From NCBI RefSeq assembly GCF_024323335.1, contig NC_066584.1, forward strand, positions 429,078,319 through 429,142,318: a stretch of DNA of 64,000 bases, in the 5' to 3' direction. The notes beneath the pieces are model-generated. The model saw only the letters and a list, made by a program, of their open reading frames with translations. It had not been told where the DNA came from and made no database searches. Source of the stretch: Lathyrus oleraceus. Its lineage: Eukaryota; Streptophyta; Magnoliopsida; Fabales; Fabaceae. Below, one piece after another: positions 22,181-32,601 of the stretch (positions are counted from its first letter, which is position 1; the number at the start of each line of letters is the position of its first letter). A program made the position numbers and the translations under genes.

Positions 22181-23275
22181 TCAGATGTTCTTTAGTATTA
22201 GAAATAAAACAAGAGCATCTAAAGGGATGAAAGTAAGAAATGTTGGGTTTCCTACCTTATACAGTTCATAAGGAGTCTTCTCCAGAATAGGTCTGACAGA
22301 GATTCTATTCTGAATATAGCACGTTGTATTTACTGCTTCAGCCCAAAAGTGCTTAGCCACATTTGTTTCGTTAATCATGGTTCTGGCCATTTCTTGGAGA
22401 GTCATATTCTTCCTTTCTGCAACCCCATTTTGTTTTGGAGTTCTAGGACCGGAGAATTCATGGTATATTCCATTTGAATCAAAAAGTTCCTCAAAAAACT
22501 TATTTTCGAATTCGCCACCATGATCACTTCTGACTCTGATGATTTTAGAGTCAAATTCGTTTTGCACTTTTGAACAGAAACTAGTGAATATAGAGTGTGA
22601 CTCATTCTTGTGCTTTATAAATTTTACCCATGTCCAGCAACTATAATCATCAACAATGACTAGTCCATACTTCTTTCCATTGACTGAAGCTGTCTTAACA
22701 GGTCCAAACAAGTCAATGTGAAGGAGTTCCATAGGCTTAGAGGTATAAACAACATTTTTCTTTTTAAAAGAAGTTTTTGAAAATTTACCTTTCTGGCATG
22801 CCTCACACAGAGCATCTGAAGAGAACTTCAGTTTAGGTAACCCTCTGACTAACTCGAGTTTATTTAGCTGAGAAATCCTTCTCATACTAATGTGACGCAA
22901 TCGTCTATGCCATAGCCATTTCTCTTCATTTACAGACATTAAACATTTAACATTTTGATCTTTTAGATCTGAAAGATTAATTTTGTAAATTTTGTTTTTC
23001 CTCTTGCCAGTGAAAAGAACTGTTCCATTGTTCTGATTAATTGCTTTGCAAGTTTTTTGATTGAAGATTATATCATAACCGTTATCACTTAATTGACTTA
23101 TGGATAACAGGTTATGCATTAATCCTTCTACGTAAAGTACATCAGAGATAGAGGGAAGAGATCCATTACCAATTGTTCCGGAGCCTATGATTCTTCCTTT
23201 CTGATTTCCTCTTAAGCCTATGAAGCCAACATCTTTAAGTTCTAGGCTTTGGAACATATGCTTTCTTCCCGTCAT
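22181..23275 (-). pseudogene. Copia GAG-pre-integrase + integrase core
   Basis: Open 364-codon frame. The zinc-binding GAG-pre-integrase part has H123, H128, C157, C160 (LWHRRLRHIS ... CEACQKGK). The rve core follows with catalytic D188 (HIDLFGP), D251 (VRSDHGGEF) and E287 (KQNGVAERKN), a D-D-35-E spacing, so the catalytic triad is intact. The frame ends prematurely at a frameshift just after TPYELYKVGNPT, where a normal copia polyprotein continues to the RT. It would act in nuclear integration of element cDNA; here it belongs to a dead, truncated copy. Confidence 0.88.
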
Positions 23276-23588
23276 GTGTCACGAGCATCTAGAGTCCAAG
23301 TACCACGATTGGTGTCTTAATACTGCTGCATAGCATATCTGCAACATAAACTATTTTATCCTTTGGTACCCAGAATCTTTTGGGTCCTTTGTGAATAGTT
23401 TTCCCAGAGTTTCTTGAAACTTTGGGTTTTCTGGCATTAGTAAAATTTTGCATTTGTGCATGTGTGTAGTGATAAGAAAAAGGGGATTTAGGTTTATCAT
23501 CTACAAAAGGTATTTGCCCGTCTTCATCAGAGTCATATCCTATTCCTCTTTTCTTATTCTGACTGACTACATAAATCATAGAAGCCAT
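23276..23588 (-). pseudogene. Copia protease scrap with mutated active site
   Basis: The minus frame 23588-23289 gives a linker (FWVPKDKIVYVADML). Next to it the protease motif reads WYLDSRCS followed by TGA and then HMTGRKHMF. Copia proteases normally have D-S-G at this point; here it is D-S-R plus a stop. Protease is therefore inactive in this copy. Confidence 0.7.
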
Positions 23589-24147
23589 TATGCTTCTTTC
23601 TAGCCCATTTTTCAGAAACTTTTGAAATGCTTTTTCATATTTATATATGATGGTGTTAGAAGTTTGTGGGGCTTGAGATAAAGATTCTTCAAGTTTTAAA
23701 CATTGTTTAGTTGAAGATTCTTATTCTCTTTCCAGAACTAGAATGTCGTCTTTTAATTCAGAAACTTTCATCTCTAGCTTATCACATTGTTCAATGGTTC
23801 CATCCAGGACTTTCTTTAAAGCCTTGAATTTTTGTTGAACTTTCTGATATGAGCTTAGAGATTCAGATAAACAAGATTCAAGGTCAGAACGAGAAAGATC
23901 AGAAAATACCTCTTCAGGATCAGATTATCTTTTTGATGAGCTTCCGGATGTGGTAGCCATGAATGCCACATTTTCCTGTTCTTCTTCAGAGTCTGATTTT
24001 GAGGAATCAGATTCAGAGTCATCCCGGGTGGCCATTAGTCCCTTCTTAGTTTTAAAGGAAATTTTCTTGAATCCTTCTTTTATGGAGCTGTCTTTCTTGA
24101 GCTTTGGGAATTCGTTTCTTTAGTGACCTGGTTCTTTACATTCATAG
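23589..24147 (-). pseudogene. Copia gag C-terminal remnant with zinc knuckle
   Basis: Minus strand from 24147: HYECKEPGH (TAA) RNEFPKLKK, a decayed CCHC zinc knuckle (stop and lost final Cys), followed by an Asp/Ser/Glu-rich stretch (DDSESDSSKSDSEEEQE) typical of legume SIRE gag, then degenerate sequence. The upstream part of gag is absent because another element begins at 24148. Confidence 0.75.
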
Positions 24148-25086
24148 TGTAACAATCCAATTTTAGTATTTATTTTATTTATGTGGAGTGTTAATTAAGT
24201 AATTGGTTGTTCGGTAGTATAATAATCGATTATATTAATTAATTTGGTGTGTTAATTAATTATTTAGTTGATAGGAGGTATCATGAATAATTGAATAATT
24301 AATTATATTAATTAACTTGGTGGATATATGGTGTTAGTTTAATTTATTTGAATTAAATAGAGATATTTAAATATTAGGTCTTATTGGGCCTATTAATTAA
24401 ATTAGAAGTATAATGACTTAAGCCCAAATAGAATACTATAAATAAGAGGTAGGAGAGTGAGAATTAGGATTCATTTGATCATTTGACAACAATAGAGAAA
24501 GAGAAAAGGAAAAGTAAGGAGAAGAGGGGAAGAACAAGAGAGGAGCTAGGGTTTCCACAAAATTAAAGAGGTAAGGGGGAAATCCTTAATATTATGGGTT
24601 AGTATGATTGGGTCAATGGGTAGATGTATGTTTAGGTTAAAATCCCTAATTTTGTATGGTTGTTTGGAATTGTTAGGTTTTGATGAGTATGCTCGATTGT
24701 GAAAACTTGAGTTAGAATCGAGTAGGAACCCTGTAGAGCCTAGTGGACCCATAGGATATGAGAACTCACTAGGATTATTATCTCATCCCATTATTGTTGT
24801 TATTTTTCAGGTATTCCTTGCAGGTTGAATCTAAGAGAAGTTGTCTATGGATGTTTCAAGGGACGCAATTATTCTGATCTTCCGTTGTGGAGTTGTGTGC
24901 AATGAAGATATTGCACATAGTTCTTAGATTTTTATTGTTTAGGCACTATTGTATAACATGTTCCATTGATGTTTTTAGTCTGGACATGTGTATATATTGA
25001 TGCCATTAGGCACTTATGTTAGATCAGTACCAATTAATAACACTTGTATGATATTATTCTAGATATATACTATACGGGTTGTTACA
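24148..25086 (+). mobile_element. LTR-a (939 bp)
   Basis: TGTAACAATCC ... GGGTTGTTACA, followed one base later by a PBS. The first ~550 bp (TTAATTAATT-rich U3, TATAAATA box, GAGAAAGAG leader) do not match LTR-b. The last ~390 bp, from GTGAAAACTTGAGTTAGAATC on, match LTR-b closely. Confidence 0.8.
24437..24444 (+). promoter_or_regulatory. Candidate TATA box in LTR-a
   Basis: TATAAATA followed ~50 bp later by a GAGAAAGAGAAAAGG purine tract, a normal U3/R layout. Confidence 0.55.
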
Positions 25087-25088
25087 GT

Positions 25089-25100
25089 TGGTATCAAAGC
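25089..25100 (+). other. Primer-binding site (initiator tRNA-Met type), copy 1
   Basis: TGGTATCAAAGC directly after the LTR end; close to the usual TGGTATCAGAGC of plant LTR elements primed by tRNA-iMet. Confidence 0.8.
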
Positions 25101-28100
25101 AGGTCGATTCTCGACCTAGCCATGAAACATCATAAGTAAATCTAGTCATGCCTCATATGTGTGTTTAGCCAACATGATTCTTAATATCATTGTATGTAGT
25201 ATTAGGCCTGATCAACCTAATGCTATGTGCATGGTAGGTAGGATAATGGTTGAGCGACCACGAGGACTCCGAAGTGTGGGTGGAACTTGTGCTTTGAGAG
25301 TAGGCTCAAGCCAAGAGTTAGAAAGTAAGGAGAACTGGATAACCCAGTTGAAGTTTCAGAGGAGTTGTGATTTGGGTATTATGAAATTGAAGAGTAGTGT
25401 ATCGTTCAAGCAATTATATAGTGTTAACGGAGTTGAGAAGTTGAGGAATTCTATCAGATGAGTTTGTCAGAATTTTGAGGAATAAGTGAATTTGCTAGTG
25501 GAATAAGATATACCCACTGATATGGAATAAGTATTGTAAGTAATTACGTATGGCGAAGGAGAAAGGATGGTTATGTTGCACATATGTCATAAGGTATGGA
25601 AGTGAGGTAGTGTATCAGTGTTTCAGTTTCTAAGGCCACTAAAATATTTTGGAAGAACGAGAGTACTTCATGGAGTATATATTTGGAATGGTACCTTGCA
25701 AGTGGTTGGGAACTTGAGAGATAAGGACGTTCAGTTCTGTTGGGAGCCTAAGCTAATGGTAAAGTATAAGGAGAGAATCAAGGACATGGCTATATGTTCC
25801 AAGTGAAACAGGTACGAACCAAATGGAGGTTAGAATTTAAATCCAGTACATTAAAACTTAGAAGGGAGATCAAATTCAGGATATCTCGTCAAAGGTTTAG
25901 TGTTGGTAAGAAACTGTTATGGAATGTTGAGTTACCTAAGGATCAATTATAAGAGTTTGTGTCGAAGAGAGAATAAGCATTATATAACAACGGAAGCTCT
26001 AGTAGGATTGGTTGAAGGAGATTTGTGTTGAAGAAAATAATAAGTATTGGATTTAAGGAATTCTAGTAGAATGGTTTTGTAATTGGAACTGGGGGAATTA
26101 CCATAGGAAGATAAGTGAACGCGGAGTGTGGAAGCAGTGTGAATGTTGTAATACAATTGTTGTAATGGGGTACATTTTAGATAAAGGTACAATGGGATCA
26201 TCAAGATTTATTAAGTCTAAGTTATGGGCGTGTAGTTGATGATTGTTCGCATCAAAGATTTCTAGAGTATGTAGTGGAGGGGAGGAAGTTATACCTTGGC
26301 ATTAATAGAAGTATCTGATAGCAACATTATGGTCACAAGTATGTGTAATGGATTCCTTGTCTTGAGATGGATACAAAGTAACGCATATTTTGTTGAGTAG
26401 TGAGTCTTGTATTCTAAGAAGTTGAGTTGATGATAGACAACTAAAGACAAGCCAAGTTGGAGCATGGGGACTAAGTGTAAGATGTGAAATATGTTATGTT
26501 GTAAGAGCTTATGGGGAGACAATGAGGATTGTCTGTGGCAAGTCATCTAGACAAGTAACCCCAGTATGATGAAGTGTGTAGTAGGTATTGGGTTAGAAGA
26601 AAAATTCCAGTCATAAGTGTGTGGCAATGATAAGGTTCATCTTAAGTGCATTTTATTTGAATTGCAAGAGTAATAATGGCTTATTGGAAGTCCGGTTGTT
26701 ATTTATCTTCTTGAAGAGTGTTTGGTTGGTTGATCACGGAGTATAAACATTCACACCGTGTTGGAGCTAAGGGTGTCTTAAATGTCATAAGTGTACCGTT
26801 GTGGATGTATAAATTAAGGATGGAGTTACAAGTCACCACAAGTCAGATTGGTAGTTTTAAAATTGGGATTTCCGAAGGTGTAGTGCATCGTTGGTCATCT
26901 GTAGAGATATCATGGAAGTCAGGCGTTTGGGGAAACCAACCTAGTGAACCATGCTCAAGTTTAAGTAAGTCTTAGAAGTACCAATACTATGATTATGAAT
27001 AACTATAAGGAACATAGCTGGAAGAGACCTACTAAGTGGTGATCTGGAAGAGATTAGTTAGGTATATTGTATATGTTGGTAAGGTGTGAAGTGGTTGGTC
27101 ATAGTATGACATTGATTAATTCATTCGGAGTCATAGCCTTAGATGTAGACTCCATGAGAGTGGTAATGGATGTGTACGATGATAATCTACCCTATTGGAA
27201 GGATTCATGAATTATACTCCCCAGGAGGAACGGGAATCAGATATTCCTTAAGTTAAACATGTAACTCAGACTGTATACTAGTAAGAGCATGAGCTAAGAT
27301 TATGGAAGATGGGACAAGACGATTGAGATGAATGACTTTGGATACGAAGTGAAAAGTCATCTCTAGATATGTGTGAAATATTGTGTGTGTGACTCTATGA
27401 GGTGTATGGACACTCATAGTTACATTCTAGATTGCTTAAGTTCCTTAGAAGTGGTGTCTCGTTGATAATTTAAAGTTCCTTGATGGTGTTATGTCGTTTT
27501 TGGTCGAGATCATGTATCGGGAGAAATCTTAAATGAATCAAAACCCTATAAGAGGATTGGATATGGAATATAGTAACAAGAATTGGATAGTGTCAAGCTA
27601 ATTTGGATAAGTTCATTCGAGCGCAGGATTAATCTGAATGTCATACACCTTTATGGTTGTAGTCGCGTGGCTCCTGTGTATATATATCTTATGGAAGATG
27701 TTGGTCCTATTCTAAACTTTTGGGTGTCAGCGAGAAATTTATTCTACTAAGGGATGCCAGTGAGGTCCTAGTACTGTTTTGGATGGTGGGCACTCTGGAG
27801 GATATGCATGATCTTTTATGTAGACTGTTAGGTAACTAGTGGTGCTTAGGAATCCCAGGTGTTCCACTGTTGGAATCGGAGTATTACAATGGAAGTGATG
27901 GAAGAAAGGGATTAATCGAGATTATGGGAATTAGAGAGGTCGTTACTCATAAGGATGAGAGTAAGACAATCTCATGATAATGGTGCTATCTCATTGGAGT
28001 AGTACGAAAGAAGTGAATTAATAGGAGTAGAGACTTGCAGCATATAGTATCAGATCAAGTGAAGTTTATGAGATTATCAATAAATGGATTACAAAGTTGT

Positions 28101-28348
28101 CGCATTTGTTGAAGGAATAATAAGAGAAGAGTAGTCAATATTGTGTGTGGTTAAGGAATCAATAAGTTTTCTTATGAACGATTAATGAGTATTGATTAAC
28201 CAAGTCAATATAAGATGTCGTAATTATGTGTTGTGTAACTTAATGCAAGGAAGGGAAGTCAGGTGTTGGTCTAAGACGTTGATACAAGAAGAGTTTATTT
28301 GTTGAGTGAAGGAAATTTGGGGGCGAATTTCAATTTAAGGGGGGAGAA
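25101..28348 (+). mobile_element. Non-coding internal region 1
   Basis: About 3.2 kb between PBS and PPT. The longest frame (25159-25461, MCLANMILNIIVCSIRPDQP) has no recognisable domain and is shared with copy 2 only because the DNA is duplicated. No zinc knuckle, protease DSG, YVDD or integrase motifs were found in any frame. It ends in AAGGGGGGAGAA, a PPT. Confidence 0.65.
28337..28348 (+). other. Polypurine tract before LTR-b
   Basis: AAGGGGGGAGAA immediately upstream of TGTAATATCC. Confidence 0.8.
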
Positions 28349-28374
28349 TGTAATATCCATATTCCCTTAAATGC

Positions 28375-28495
28375 TCAATTAGTTGTCAGTCAAGACCAAT
28401 TGAGTTCCTATGTACTCTATCTTTTTCAGTTGGAACAATTAGAGCTCATATGTGCTCTAAATGTTGTCAGTTGGGACCAATAGAGTAACCAGTGA
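28375..28495 (+). repeat. U3 imperfect direct repeats in LTR-b
   Basis: Three imperfect copies of about 40 bp built on GTCAGTTGGGACCAATAGAGT, each beginning with TCAGT(C/T)(A/G)(A/G)GA or a variant (28385, 28427, 28465). This position suits enhancer-type U3 repeats. Confidence 0.5.
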
Positions 28496-28689
28496 ACTAT
28501 GAAGAGATTAATTATTAATAAAAGAGATAGACCAATATTAATAAGTACAAGAGAGGACATTTTTGGTAACATTAATAATTGGTCAATTGGTACTGGAAGA
28601 TAAAATATCAATTGAGATATTTTATATTACTACCTAATATTATAATATATATATTATATGTTATATATTTGTGTGGTTATAAGAGAAAG

Positions 28690-28880
28690 AAGTAAAAGTG
28701 GATAAGAAGAAGAGAAATAAAGAAAAACCAGTAAAGAAAGAAAGAAAAGAAAGAAGATAAGAAAAGAGGAAGAGAAGAAGAGAAGAAGAGGAAGGAAGGA
28801 AGAAGAAAAGAGAAAGAGGAGGAAGCCACCACCACCACCATCATCATGTCATCTTCATCATCATCATCATCACCACTTTC
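28690..28880 (+). repeat. Polypurine run and CAC/CAT microsatellite
   Basis: GAAGAAGAGGAAGG-type purine tract to ~28826, then ACCACCACCACCATCATCAT and TCATCATCATCATCATCACC. A run of 13 G follows at 28946-28958. Confidence 0.85.
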
Positions 28881-29229
28881 TACTCATGATCTTCACCATC
28901 TTCAAGTGTTAGAGGTAAGTTCTTAGATAGATTTAGCCTTTGGGAGGGGGGGGGGGGGTAATCTATGCTTTGGGAGTTAGGATTTGTGTGAATCCATGAT
29001 GTATTTGTTGTGTTCATACTTCCCTTCGTACCATGTTGTTGTTGTATGTTATGTTGTGATGGATTAAGGTGTTGTTTCTTGTTTTCATGATGCTCATGTT
29101 GGTTGGGTTGTTGGAATGAATTAGAGATGGTTGGAGTTGGAATAAATGGAGCTAAGGGATGAATTTTTCTTGTTTTCTATTTTTGAAGAAGTTGGAATTT
29201 TTCACATTTTTGTGAGTACGGAGCTCCAA

Positions 29230-29335
29230 CCAATTGATTGGTCATCCCATTCAATTGATTGGTTTAGTGAAATTTTTGTGAGAAATTTCCATTCAATCGA
29301 TTGATTCATTTGATCAATCAATTAACATGAATTAA
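29230..29335 (+). repeat. Cluster of CAATTGATTG / CAATCGATTG motifs
   Basis: CCAATTGATTGG, TCAATTGATTGG, TCAATCGATTGA and GATCAATCAATT within ~100 bp; self-complementary or nearly so. Confidence 0.6.
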
Positions 29336-29354
29336 TTCTTTGATAAATTAAAAT

Positions 29355-29430
29355 ATGCTACCAATGGGGGTCAAACCCAGGACCTCCTTAGTATGGAACA
29401 AGCCTTACCACTAGGCTAAGCTCTTGTTGT
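29355..29430 (-). mobile_element. tRNA-derived SINE-like remnant
   Basis: On the minus strand TTAGCCTAGTGGTAAG (29404-29419) fits a Pol III A box and GGGTTTGACCC (29368-29378) fits a B box, at tRNA-like spacing. The ends cannot form an acceptor stem, so it is a SINE head or tRNA-derived fragment and not a tRNA gene. Confidence 0.5.
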
Positions 29431-30803
29431 TGAATATTGGTGCAAGGAACAAATGTTAACCTATATTCTTGATTAAGTTAGATTGTTAAATTATTTGAGA
29501 ATTGTAACTCCATTTTGGACGCGGGCGGTTGCGTTAGGAAGATAACGTAAAGGACTATTATTATTATTCTATGTTATAATATATTATGATGAAAGTTAAA
29601 TATTGTTGTTATGTTGAATGTGAAATAACATGATTAAAAACCTTATAAAGATGAGTGAGGAAACCTAGGAGAATAACTTGATAAATAACTTAGAAAGATA
29701 ATCTAGGTTATGGAAATGAGTATACGGTGATGCTTGGACATAACAGTACCTAGGTGTGTATCGTGACAAGTATTCCCTTGCTAACGAATCAATATGCTTT
29801 GTATGGAACATGTGTGATATATGTATGAGAATGGATCATGTTATGATGCCATGAGGATTTATATGATATCATGAGAATTGTTTGATATTTTGGTGAGGAA
29901 CTTTTGTTCCAAAAGTCCTATTTTAATGACGAGCGTTGCTCTGAAAGTCCTATTGGTTATTCAGAATTAATCACGTATTCGGAATTATTTGTGATTGTGC
30001 ACATACCACTTCAAGGGCTTAGGTAAATCAGTAAGTGGGGATGTGGCACCAGTGATTCGTGCCTCAATTGGGTTTGAGCCCCGACCATGGCAGACATGGG
30101 GGAAAGGTGGACACCTAAGTGGGTTAGAGTAAAATACGGTGAAAGGTACCCTAAATGGGTTAGAGTCCCATACGGGTGACGATCGCTTGAACTGGGGATT
30201 AAGCCTCATTGAGGACCCGATATCCACCGCGAAAATCGAATCATACGAGCATGCATGAACTAGGCCTGGCTTAGACGTAAGTCCACTTGGGGATTGATGT
30301 TTCGTAAATCTGAATAATGATTTGTTGAGTGGATGCACTCAAGTGACATGTTTCTATACATTGTGATTATCCCGTAGTTACTCAAGTCCTAGTTACGAGG
30401 TGCGAATGATGCACAGGTAACGAAAGGTGAAAACTTGAGTTAGAATCGAGTAGGAACCCTGTAGAGCCGAGTGGACCCATAGGATATGAGAACTCACTAG
30501 GATTATTATCTCATCCCATTATTGTTGTTATTCCTTGCAGGTTGAATCTAAGAGAAGCTGTCTATGGATGTTTCAAGGGACACAATTATTCTGATCTTCC
30601 GTTGTGGAGTTGTGTGCAATGAAGATATTGCACATAGTTCTTAGATTTTTATTGTTTATGCACTATTGTATAACATGTTCCATTGATGTTTTTAGTCTGG
30701 ACATGTGTATATATTGATGCCATTAGGCACTTATGTTGGATCAGTACCAATTAATAACACTTGTATGATATTATTCTAGATATATATTATACGGGTTGTT
30801 ACA

Positions 30804-31809
30804 GTTGGTATCAAAGCAGGTCGATTCTCGACCTAGCCTTGAAACATCATAAGTAAATCTATTCATGCCTCATATGTGTGTTTAGCCAACATGATTCTTA
30901 ATATAATTGTATGTAGTATTAGACCTGATCAACCTAATGCTATGTGCATGGTAGGTAGGATCATGGTTGAGCGACCACGAGGACTCCGAAGTGTGGGTGG
31001 AACTTGTGCTTTGAGAGTAGGCTTAAGCCAAGAGTTAGAAAGTAAGGAAAACTGGATAGCCCAGTTGAAGTTTCAGAGGAGTTGTGATTTGGGTATTATG
31101 GAATTGAAGAGTAGTGTATCGTTCAAGCAATTTTGTAATGTTAACGGAGTTGAGAAGTTTTGGAATTCTATCAGACGAGTTTGTCAGAATTTTGAAGAAT
31201 AAGTGAATTTGCTAGTGGAATAAGATATACCCACTGATATGGAATAAGTATTGTAAGTAATTACGTATGGTGAAGGAGAAAGGATGGTTATGTTGCACAT
31301 ATGTCATAAGGTCTGGAAGTGAGGTAGTGTATCAGTGTTTCAGTTTCTAAGGCCACTAAAATATTTTGGAAGAAAGAGAGTACTTCATGGAGTATATATC
31401 TGGAATGGTACCTTGAGTGTGGTTGAGAACTTGAGAGATAAGGACGTTCAGTTCTGTTGGGAGCCTAAGCTAGTGGTAAAGTCTAAGGAGAGACTCGAGG
31501 ACATGGCTATATGTTCCAAGTGAAACAGGTACGGACCAAATGGAGGTTAGAAGATAAATCAAGTACATTCAAACTTAGAAGGGAGATCGAATTCAGGATA
31601 GCTCGTCAAAGGTTTAGTGTTGGTAAGAAACTGTTATGGAATGTTGAGTTACCTAAGGATAAATTATAAGAGTTTGTGTCGAAGAGAGAATAAGCATTAT
31701 ATAACAACGGAAGCTCTAGTAGGATTGGTTGAAGGAGATTTGTGTTGAAGAAAGTAATAAGTAATTGGATTTAAGGAATTCTAGTAGAATGGTTTTGTAA
31801 TTGGAACTG
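30804..31809 (+). mobile_element. Partial internal region 2
   Basis: Opens with PBS TGGTATCAAAGC at 30806-30817 and follows internal 1 almost base for base (25087-26090) until GGAACTGG, where it jumps into mid-LTR sequence. Same non-coding character. Confidence 0.8.
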
Positions 31810-32601
31810 GTTGAATGATGAAAGTTAAATATTGTTGTTATGTTGAATGTGAAATAACATGATTAAAAACCTTATAAAGATGAGTGAGGAAACCTAGGAG
31901 AATAACTTGATAAATAACTTAGAAAGATAATCTAGGTTATGGAAATGAGTATACGGTGATGCTTGGACGTAACAGTACCTAGGTGTGTATCATGGACAAG
32001 TATTCACTTGGTAACAAATCAATATGCTTTGTATGGAACATGTGTGATATCTGTATGAGAATGGATCATGTTATGATGCCATGAGAATTGATATGATATC
32101 ATGAGAATTGTTTGATATTTTGGTGAGGAACTTTTATTCCAAAAGTCCTATTTTGATGAGGAGTGTTGCTCCGAAAGTCCTATTGGTTATTGAGAATTAA
32201 TCACGTATTCAGAATTATTTGTGGTTGTGCACATACCACTTCAAGGGCCTAGGTAAAGAGGTAAGTGGGGATGTGGCACCAGTGATTCGTGCCTCAATTG
32301 GGTTCGAGCCCCATATGGGTGATGGTCGCTTGAATTAGGGATTAAGCCTCATAGAGGACCCGATATCCACCGCGAAAGTTGAATCTTACGAGCATGCATG
32401 AACCAGGCCTGGCTTAGACGTAAGTCCGCTTGGGGATTGTTGTTTCGTGAATCCGAATAATGATTTGTTGAGTGGATGCACTCAAGTGACATGTTTCCAT
32501 ACATTGTGATTATCCCGTAGTTACTCAAGTCCTAGTTACAAGGTGCGAATGATGCACAGGTAACGAAAGGTGAAAACTTGAGTTAGAATCGAGTAGGAAC
32601 C
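31810..32601 (+). mobile_element. Partial third LTR, left piece
   Basis: Matches LTR-b from 29588 (GATGAAAGTTAAATATTG) onward, with a ~110 bp deletion near 32312. It is interrupted at GTAGGAACC by the Ogre element; the remainder continues at 50929. Confidence 0.8.

Larger units (their letters stand above)
17707..24147 (-). mobile_element. Truncated SIRE/Maximus-type Ty1/copia element
   Basis: Minus-strand order: gag zinc-knuckle remnant (24147-23600), protease scrap, integrase, RT/RNase H fusion, spacer, third ORF with coiled coil, PPT, 190-bp LTR stub. Integrase before RT is the copia order, and an extra ORF between RNase H and the 3' LTR is the hallmark of SIRE/Maximus elements of legumes. 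Both ends are missing: the 3' LTR is cut at 17707 and the 5' half is replaced by another element at 24148. No TSD survives. Stops, frameshifts and a large RT deletion make it non-autonomous. Confidence 0.85.
28349..30803 (+). mobile_element. LTR-b (2,455 bp)
   Basis: TGTAATATCCATATTCCC ... GGGTTGTTACA, between PPT and a second PBS. More than twice as long as LTR-a, with a different U3 that contains imperfect repeats, a long polypurine run (28690-28825), microsatellites and a tRNA-derived SINE-like insert. Confidence 0.8.

Noticed and set aside
25159..25461. 100-codon frame seen also at 30876-31202
   Set aside because: Shared only because the internal DNA is duplicated; no domain, no gag/pol motif, and substitutions do not look constrained.
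29355..29430. Possible functional tRNA gene
   Set aside because: A and B boxes are present but ends do not pair as an acceptor stem and no clear anticodon arm forms.
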